A DNA stretch of 64,000 nucleotides, taken from positions 3,128,001 to 3,192,000 of the forward strand of contig NZ_AP022848.1 of the NCBI RefSeq assembly GCF_011764485.1, written 5' to 3'. Source of the stretch: Bosea sp. ANAM02 (GTDB lineage: Bacteria > Pseudomonadota > Alphaproteobacteria > Rhizobiales > Beijerinckiaceae). Each line of letters begins with the position of its first letter. Position 1 is the first letter of the stretch. Shown piece after piece: positions 59,056-64,000 of the stretch. A model generated the notes under the pieces. That model was not told the DNA's origin, ran no database searches, and saw nothing but the letters and a program-made list of their open reading frames with translations. The translations under genes and the position numbers were made by a program.

Positions 59056-59366
59056 TGATCCATCTCCTTGAGCAAGGTCCTGAGATCGTCGATCCGCGCC
59101 GGCCAGAAGGCACGGTATTTCGTCAGCCATCGAGCGACCAGCGCGAGCCCCTCCGGATCGACCCGGTAGTTCACGAAGCGCCCCTGCCGCTCCTCGCTGA
59201 CGAGGCCTGCGCCACGCAGGATCGCGAGATGCTGCGACATCGCCGGCTGGCTGATCGCCATGCCCTCGCGCAGCGCGCTGGCGTTCAGGCTGCCCGCCGT
59301 CAGCTTGTCGAGGATGGCGCGCCGCGTCGGATCGGCCAGCGCCTTGAAGATTTCGTTCTCGATCAT
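59052..59366 (-). CDS. ArsR-family transcriptional regulator
   Basis: 104 residues. Winged helix-turn-helix: IFKALADPTRRAILDKLTAG, then ISQPAMSQHLAILRGAGLVSEERQGRFVNYRVDPEG. It lacks the ELCVC metal-binding motif, so it is of the non-metal class that usually pairs with an SRPBCC protein, as here. It probably regulates its own operon. Confidence 0.92.
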   Translation of the reverse strand: MIENEIFKALADPTRRAILDKLTAGSLNASALREGMAISQPAMSQHLAILRGAGLVSEERQGRFVNYRVDPEGLALVARWLTKYRAFWPARIDDLRTLLKEMDQ

Positions 59367-59463
59367 GGCGACACATAAGCATTGACTTATGTTAATCGCA
59401 AGAGGCTGTTTCGGAGGTCATCAGCCCTGCAACAGCGCCCTTCGCTCGCTTCCCGAACTGCGC

Positions 59464-59540
59464 CGTCATCCCGGGCTTGCCCTGGGATCCATCGGAGGGC
59501 TCCGGAACTCTACGCGATGGGTCCCGGATCGGCGCTGCTG
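59464..59540. repeat. Partial CGTCAT-type palindromic repeat, copy 8
   Basis: Begins CGTCATCCCGGGCTTGCCC and contains GGGATCCATCGG...CGATGGGTCCC, but no matching ATGACG end is seen. It lies between marC (3' end) and the promoter side of arsR. GAGGCTGTTT at 59403 also recalls the ends of the large elements. Confidence 0.5.
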
Positions 59541-59563
59541 CGCAGCTGCCTTCCCGCGGCGCC

Positions 59564-60196
59564 CTACCCCGCCTGTGCCGCGGCCTTGATCCCGTCGATC
59601 ACGAACTGTACGGCGAGCGCCGCCAGGATCACGCCCAGCAGGCGCGTCAGCACGATATTGCCGGTGACGCCGAGCAGCTTCGCGATCGGCGTCGCCGTCA
59701 GGAACACGAGGAGGCAGGAGAACACCACCAGCCCGCAAATCGCCGCAAGCGTCGCCAGCAGCAGCGGATCGCCATGGGCCCGGCCGGCGAGCAGGATCAT
59801 TGCGGTGAGCGCCCCCGGCCCCGCCATCAGCGGGATCGCCAGCGGGAAAGCCGCGACATTGCGGATATGATCCTGCGTGATCGCGGTCTCGGCCGTCTGC
59901 TGCTTGCGCTCGGTGCGGCGCTCGAACACCATCTCGAAGGCGATCCAGAACAGCAGGAGCCCGCCCGCGATGCGGAAGGCCGGCAGCGAGACGCCGAGCG
60001 CCTTCAGCACGATGTCGCCCGCGACGGCGAAGAAGGCCATGATGCAGAAGGCGATGATCGAGGCGCGGATCGCGACCTGCTTGCGCTCGCCCTCCGACAT
60101 CCCGCGCGTGAGCGACAGGAAGATCGGCGCGAGGCCCGGCGGATCGAGCGTCACCAGCATGGTGACGAGCGCGGCGGTGGCGAATTCGACGAACAT
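59564..60196 (-). CDS. MarC-family integral membrane protein
   Basis: A 210-residue protein with six predicted transmembrane helices, starting FVEFATAALVTMLVTLDPPGLAPIFLSLTRGMS, the family pattern. AAFPLAIPLMAGPGALTAMIL and the C-terminal GNIVLTRLLGVILAALAVQFVIDGI are conserved. Despite the name, MarC has no proven drug-resistance role; function unknown. Monocistronic. Confidence 0.9.
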   Translation of the reverse strand: MFVEFATAALVTMLVTLDPPGLAPIFLSLTRGMSEGERKQVAIRASIIAFCIMAFFAVAGDIVLKALGVSLPAFRIAGGLLLFWIAFEMVFERRTERKQQTAETAITQDHIRNVAAFPLAIPLMAGPGALTAMILLAGRAHGDPLLLATLAAICGLVVFSCLLVFLTATPIAKLLGVTGNIVLTRLLGVILAALAVQFVIDGIKAAAQAG

Positions 60197-60407
60197 GGCG
60201 CCACATCAGCATGCCCAAGGCCCGCCGTCACGCGCCAAGAAAGGCCGGAATATGGCAGCGTGTCGGAAGACGTCTGAAAACAGCCCGTAAGATGCTGAAT
60301 TCGCTCAGGGAATTTTTGCTTGGACAGAGCCCGCTTTCGCTGGCTTCTCCCGCCGGAATCGGATAGCCAGAAGGCTGAAAAACCAGCAGGAATCGGGACA
60401 TTTCCCC

Positions 60408-63212
60408 TTGAGCGACGATACCGACGACAAGCGCGACGGAGCCCCGGACTTCGGCGGCGACATCAAGCCGATCGCGATCACCGACGAGATGAAGAAGAGC
60501 TATCTCGATTACGCCATGAGCGTGATCGTGAGCCGCGCTCTGCCCGATGTCCGCGACGGCCTGAAGCCGGTCCACCGCCGCATCCTGTTCTCGATGCACG
60601 AGAACAAGAACCTGCCCGAGCGGCCCTATACCAAATGCGCCCGCATCGTCGGCGACACGATGGGTAAGTACCATCCGCACGGCAATCTCGCGGTCTATGA
60701 CGCGCTGGTGCGCATGGCGCAGGACTTCTCGCTGCGCCTGCCCCTGATCGACGGCCAGGGCAATTTCGGCTCGATGGACGGCGATTCACCCGCCGCCGAC
60801 CGTTATACCGAGGCGCGCCTCGACAAGGCGGCGATGCCGCTGCTCGAGGATCTCGACCTCGACACGGTCGATTTCCAGCCGAACTACGACGGCAAGGAGC
60901 ATGAGCCGACGGTCCTGCCGGCGCGCTACCCGAACCTGCTGGTCAACGGCGCCGGCGGCATCGCGGTCGGCATGGCCACCAACATCCCGCCGCATAATCT
61001 CGGTGAGGTCATCGACGCCTGCGTCGCCTATATCGACGATCCCGAGATCTCGATCGACGACCTGATCGAGATCGTCCCCGGCCCGGATTTCCCGACCGGC
61101 GCCTCGATCATGGGCCGCAGCGGCATCCATTCGGCCTATCACACCGGGCGCGGCTCGATCGTGATGCGTTCGAAGACGCATATCGAGGAGATGCGCAAGG
61201 AGCGCGAGGCGATCGTCGTCACCGAGATTCCCTATCAAGTGAACAAGGCGACGATGGTCGAGAAGATCGCCGATCTTGTCCGCGAGAAGCGCATCGAGGG
61301 CATCTCCGACCTGCGCGACGAATCCAGCCGCGAGGGCGTGCGCGTCGTCATCGAGATCAAGCGCGACGCCGTCGCCGATGTCGTGCTGAACCAGCTCTAC
61401 CGCTTTACCCCGCTGCAGACCTCCTTCGGCGCCAACATGGTGGCGCTGAACGGCGGCCGCCCGGAAGTCCTGAACCTCAAGGACTTCATCACCGCCTTCG
61501 TCGAGTTCCGTGAGCTCGTCGTGTCGCGGCGCACGCGCTACCTCCTGAACAAGGCCCGTGAGCGCGCCCATGTGCTCTGCGGCCTCGCCACCGCCGTCGC
61601 CAATATCGACGAGGTCATCCGCCTGATCCGCACGGCGCCGACGCCGGCCGCCGCGCATGAATCGCTGATGGCGCGCGACTGGCCGGCCGACGACATCGCC
61701 CCGCTGATCGCGCTGGTCGACGACCCGCGCCACCCGATGAACCCGGACGGCACCTACCGGCTCTCGGACGCGCAGGCCAAGGCGATCCTCGAACTGCGCC
61801 TGTCGCGCCTCACCGCCCTGGGCCGCGACGAGATCGGCGACGAGCTGGAGAAGCTCGCGAAGGAGATCGCGGATTATCTCGACATCCTGCGCTCGCGCGC
61901 CCGCATCCAGTCGATCGTCAAGGCCGAGCTCGCCGAGGTCAGGAACGCCTTCGCCACGCCGCGCCGCACCGAGATCCAGGACTGGGGCTCCGATCTCGAC
62001 GACGAGGACCTGATCGCCCGCGAGGACATGGTCGTCACCGTCAGCCATGGCGGCTACATCAAGCGCGTGCCGCTCTCGACCTATCGGGCGCAGCGCCGCG
62101 GCGGCAAGGGCCGCTCCGGCATGGCGACCAAGGACGAGGATTTCGTCGCGCGGCTGTTTGTCGCCTCGACGCACACGCCGGTGCTGTTCTTCTCCTCGGA
62201 AGGCCAAGTCTACAAGGAGAAGGTCTGGCGCCTGCCGCTTTCGGCGCCGAACGCGCGCGGCAAGGCGCTGGTCAACATGCTGCCGATCGAGGCCGGCGAG
62301 CGCATCACCACGATCATGCCGCTGCCGGAGGACGAGGCGAGCTGGGAGACGCTCGACGTGATGTTCGCCACCGCCTCGGGCGGGGTGCGCCGCAACAAGC
62401 TCTCCGACTTCGTCAACGTCAACCGCGCCGGCAAGATCGCGATGAAGCTCGACGAGGGCGACCATATCGTCGACGTGCAGATCTGTACCGAGAACGACGA
62501 CGTGCTGCTGACCACGGCCGACGGCCAGTGCATCCGCTTCGCGGTGCCGGAAGTGCGCGTGTTCAAGGGCCGCGACTCGACCGGCGTGCGCGGCATCAAC
62601 CTCGCCAAGGGCGACGAGGTGATCTCGCTCGCGATCCTGACGCATCTCGACGCCACGCCGGACGAGCGCGCCGCCTATCTGAAGCGCGCAGCGGCCGCCC
62701 GTAGGGCGCTGACCGGCGAGGCCGAGGAAGGAGCCGAGGTCGCGGCGTCGGTGGAAGCCGATGCCGAGGAGAGCGCCGGCGATATCGAGCTGGGCCAGGA
62801 GAAATACGCCGCCATGGGCGCGGCCGAGCAGTTCATCCTGACCATATCGGAGCGTGGCTACGGCAAGCGCACTTCGTCCTTCGAGTACCGGGTCACCGGG
62901 CGCGGCGGCAAGGGCATCGTCGCCATGGTCGTCAACGACCGCAACGGCAAGCTCGTCGCCTCCTTCCCGGCCCTCGACAGCGACCAGCTCATGCTGGTCA
63001 CGGATGGCGGCCAGCTCATCCGCGTGCCGGTCGATGCCGGCCCGGATAACCGCATCCGCATCGCCGGGCGCTCGACGCAGGGCGTGACGGTCTTCAACAC
63101 CGCCAAGGATGAGAAGGTCGTCTCGGTCGAATGCATCAACGACGACGGCGAAGGCGGCGAGGACGGCGAAGCGGCCGACGAGGTGCCAGGCGCCGAGCCG
63201 ACGGAAGGCTGA
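60408..63212 (+). CDS. gyrA: DNA gyrase subunit A
   Basis: 934 residues from a TTG codon. The catalytic tyrosine is Tyr133 in ADRYTEARL. The gyrase-specific GyrA box QRRGGKG sits in the C-terminal beta-pinwheel, so it is not ParC. An acidic insertion ([19 protein letters not shown]) lies near residue 775 and the tail is acidic. In the quinolone region, the sequence is [11 protein letters not shown]: Asn93-Leu94 stand where E. coli has Asp82-Ser83, while Asp98 (E. coli 87) is kept. Start TTG gives [11 protein letters not shown]; no better start was seen. Confidence 0.97.
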   Translation: MSDDTDDKRDGAPDFGGDIKPIAITDEMKKSYLDYAMSVIVSRALPDVRDGLKPVHRRILFSMHENKNLPERPYTKCARIVGDTMGKYHPHGNLAVYDALVRMAQDFSLRLPLIDGQGNFGSMDGDSPAADRYTEARLDKAAMPLLEDLDLDTVDFQPNYDGKEHEPTVLPARYPNLLVNGAGGIAVGMATNIPPHNLGEVIDACVAYIDDPEISIDDLIEIVPGPDFPTGASIMGRSGIHSAYHTGRGSIVMRSKTHIEEMRKEREAIVVTEIPYQVNKATMVEKIADLVREKRIEGISDLRDESSREGVRVVIEIKRDAVADVVLNQLYRFTPLQTSFGANMVALNGGRPEVLNLKDFITAFVEFRELVVSRRTRYLLNKARERAHVLCGLATAVANIDEVIRLIRTAPTPAAAHESLMARDWPADDIAPLIALVDDPRHPMNPDGTYRLSDAQAKAILELRLSRLTALGRDEIGDELEKLAKEIADYLDILRSRARIQSIVKAELAEVRNAFATPRRTEIQDWGSDLDDEDLIAREDMVVTVSHGGYIKRVPLSTYRAQRRGGKGRSGMATKDEDFVARLFVASTHTPVLFFSSEGQVYKEKVWRLPLSAPNARGKALVNMLPIEAGERITTIMPLPEDEASWETLDVMFATASGGVRRNKLSDFVNVNRAGKIAMKLDEGDHIVDVQICTENDDVLLTTADGQCIRFAVPEVRVFKGRDSTGVRGINLAKGDEVISLAILTHLDATPDERAAYLKRAAAARRALTGEAEEGAEVAASVEADAEESAGDIELGQEKYAAMGAAEQFILTISERGYGKRTSSFEYRVTGRGGKGIVAMVVNDRNGKLVASFPALDSDQLMLVTDGGQLIRVPVDAGPDNRIRIAGRSTQGVTVFNTAKDEKVVSVECINDDGEGGEDGEAADEVPGAEPTEG

Positions 63213-63231
63213 TCTGGCAGCCTCTTGCGGT

Positions 63232-63260
63232 CATGACTTCAGGTGATGTCTGAAGTCATG
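63232..63260 (+). terminator. Hairpin after gyrA
   Basis: Perfect 11-bp stem CATGACTTCAG / CTGAAGTCATG with loop GTGATGT, 20 bases past the gyrA stop. No T tract follows, so termination is uncertain. Confidence 0.4.
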
Positions 63261-63289
63261 GCCGGAAGGCTCATGTGAAGTGGCACGAA

Positions 63290-63388
63290 CGTCATTCTCG
63301 GGCAGCGCGAAGCGCAGACCCGAGAATCTCTTGCCGGAAGAAGGCGCCTCTCCGTCACGAGATGCTCGGGTCAAGCCCGAGCATGACG
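63290..63388. repeat. Dispersed palindromic repeat, CGTCAT-type, copy 9
   Basis: Begins CGTCATTCTCGGGC and ends GCCCGAGCATGACG, with inner GATGCTCGGG-TCAA-GCCCGAGCAT and AGACCCGAGAATCTC. It is close to copies 5 and 7. It lies between gyrA and aat. Confidence 0.8.
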
Positions 63389-63449
63389 AGACCCGTCGAT
63401 CCCATAGCCTTCGTTTGACAGAAGCCGTGCCCCGCGCTCCCATCCGGTC

Positions 63450-64000
63450 ATGAAGGCTCGTTCCGTGCCCGTCCGCACCCCCGCGATCACGCCGGAGATC
63501 ATGCTGCGCGCCTATGCGGCCGGCATCTTCCCGATGGCGGAGAGCGCCGACGATCCCGGCCTGTTCTGGGTCGAGCCGGAATTGCGCGGCATCATCCCGC
63601 TCGACAGCTTCCATCTCTCGTCGCGGCTTGCCCGCACCGTACGCTCGGACCGGTTCGAGATCAGGATCGATACCGCCTTCGACGCCGTGATCGCGGCCTG
63701 CGCCGAGGCCAAGCCGGATCGGACCGAAACCTGGATCAACCGGCGCATCCGCGAGATCTTCGGCGAGCTCTTCGCGCTCGGCCATGTCCATACGGTCGAA
63801 TGCTGGCGCGAGGGCCGGCTCGTCGGCGGCCTCTACGGGCTTTCGCTCGGCGGCGCCTTTTTCGGCGAGAGCATGTTCCACCGCGAAACCGACGCCTCGA
63901 AGGTCGCGCTCGTCCATCTCGTCGCCCGTCTGCGGCGCGGCGGCTATCGGCTGCTGGACACCCAGTTCCAGACCGGCCATCTCGCCCAGTTCGGCACGAT
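63450..64000 (+). CDS. aat: Leucyl/phenylalanyl-tRNA-protein transferase, 5' part
   Basis: The gene runs off the window end; 183 codons are present. It transfers Leu or Phe from tRNA to the N-terminus of proteins with basic ends, marking them for Clp[42 protein letters not shown] is the family opening, and [28 protein letters not shown] and [11 protein letters not shown] follow. ATG 63450 (MKARSVPVR) was chosen. Confidence 0.95.
   Translation, partial: MKARSVPVRTPAITPEIMLRAYAAGIFPMAESADDPGLFWVEPELRGIIPLDSFHLSSRLARTVRSDRFEIRIDTAFDAVIAACAEAKPDRTETWINRRIREIFGELFALGHVHTVECWREGRLVGGLYGLSLGGAFFGESMFHRETDASKVALVHLVARLRRGGYRLLDTQFQTGHLAQFGT

Overview
The window reads as a stretch of ordinary chromosome from a high-GC alphaproteobacterium (about two thirds G+C by eye). 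It is most likely a member of the Hyphomicrobiales (Rhizobiales), and a Bosea-like organism is my best guess. The clues are the order tig-clpP-clpX-lon, the order rnr-DUF983-NUDIX-rpmG, a DUF2865 protein, an alphaproteobacterial type of dispersed repeat near 37.3 kb, and strong G/C preference at third codon positions. The taxonomic call is inference. I see no transposase, integrase, phage gene, CRISPR array, toxin-antitoxin pair or recognisable defence island.

Layout. 0-9 kb: the end of accB and accC (fatty-acid synthesis), an M20 peptidase, tRNA-Gln, guaA, rsmB, a 45-residue lipoprotein and a periplasmic glycerophosphodiester phosphodiesterase. 9-17.4 kb: three tRNAs (Asp, Val, Leu) flank the protein quality-control block tig, clpP, clpX, lon, all on the minus strand. 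17.5-22.1 kb: a FtsP/SufI-like cupredoxin protein that has lost most copper ligands, gnd-gntK (gluconate use), and a divergent AraC regulator and DUF2000 pair whose starts overlap. 22.3-26.6 kb: a 25-codon ORF with an extreme Shine-Dalgarno sequence, then rnr-DUF983-NUDIX-rpmG. 26.8-31.2 kb: an I78 inhibitor lipoprotein, a DUF2161 protein and the pntA-pntB transhydrogenase. 31.3-36.7 kb: a TetR regulator divergent from an RND efflux operon. 36.7-43.2 kb: two small conserved proteins, an operon of a DUF4173 membrane protein with a CreBC-like two-component system, and glpK. 43.3-52 kb: ppx/gppA-rlmE, small proteins, an MFS exporter, guaB, a MAPEG protein and a DUF2865 protein. 52-60.3 kb: a ferric-iron binding protein and permease without an adjacent ATPase, an AsmA-family protein, an exported MetX-like hydrolase, a second clpP, an arsR-SRPBCC pair and marC. 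60.4-64 kb: gyrA and the start of aat.

Most genes serve central functions: nucleotide synthesis (guaA, guaB), RNA maturation and decay (rsmB, rlmE, rnr), proteostasis (tig, clpP x2, clpX, lon), redox balance (pntAB, gnd) and efflux.

The most unusual signals are not whole new systems. They are (1) a family of about 260-290 bp palindromic elements at three gene junctions whose terminal arms differ between copies by compensatory changes; (2) about nine shorter CGTCAT...ATGACG palindromic repeats, mostly just after gene ends; (3) the mini-ORF whose ribosome-binding site matches the complement of the 16S rRNA tail over 17 bases; and (4) GyrA carrying Asn-Leu where Asp82-Ser83 sit in E. coli, a position tied to quinolone resistance.
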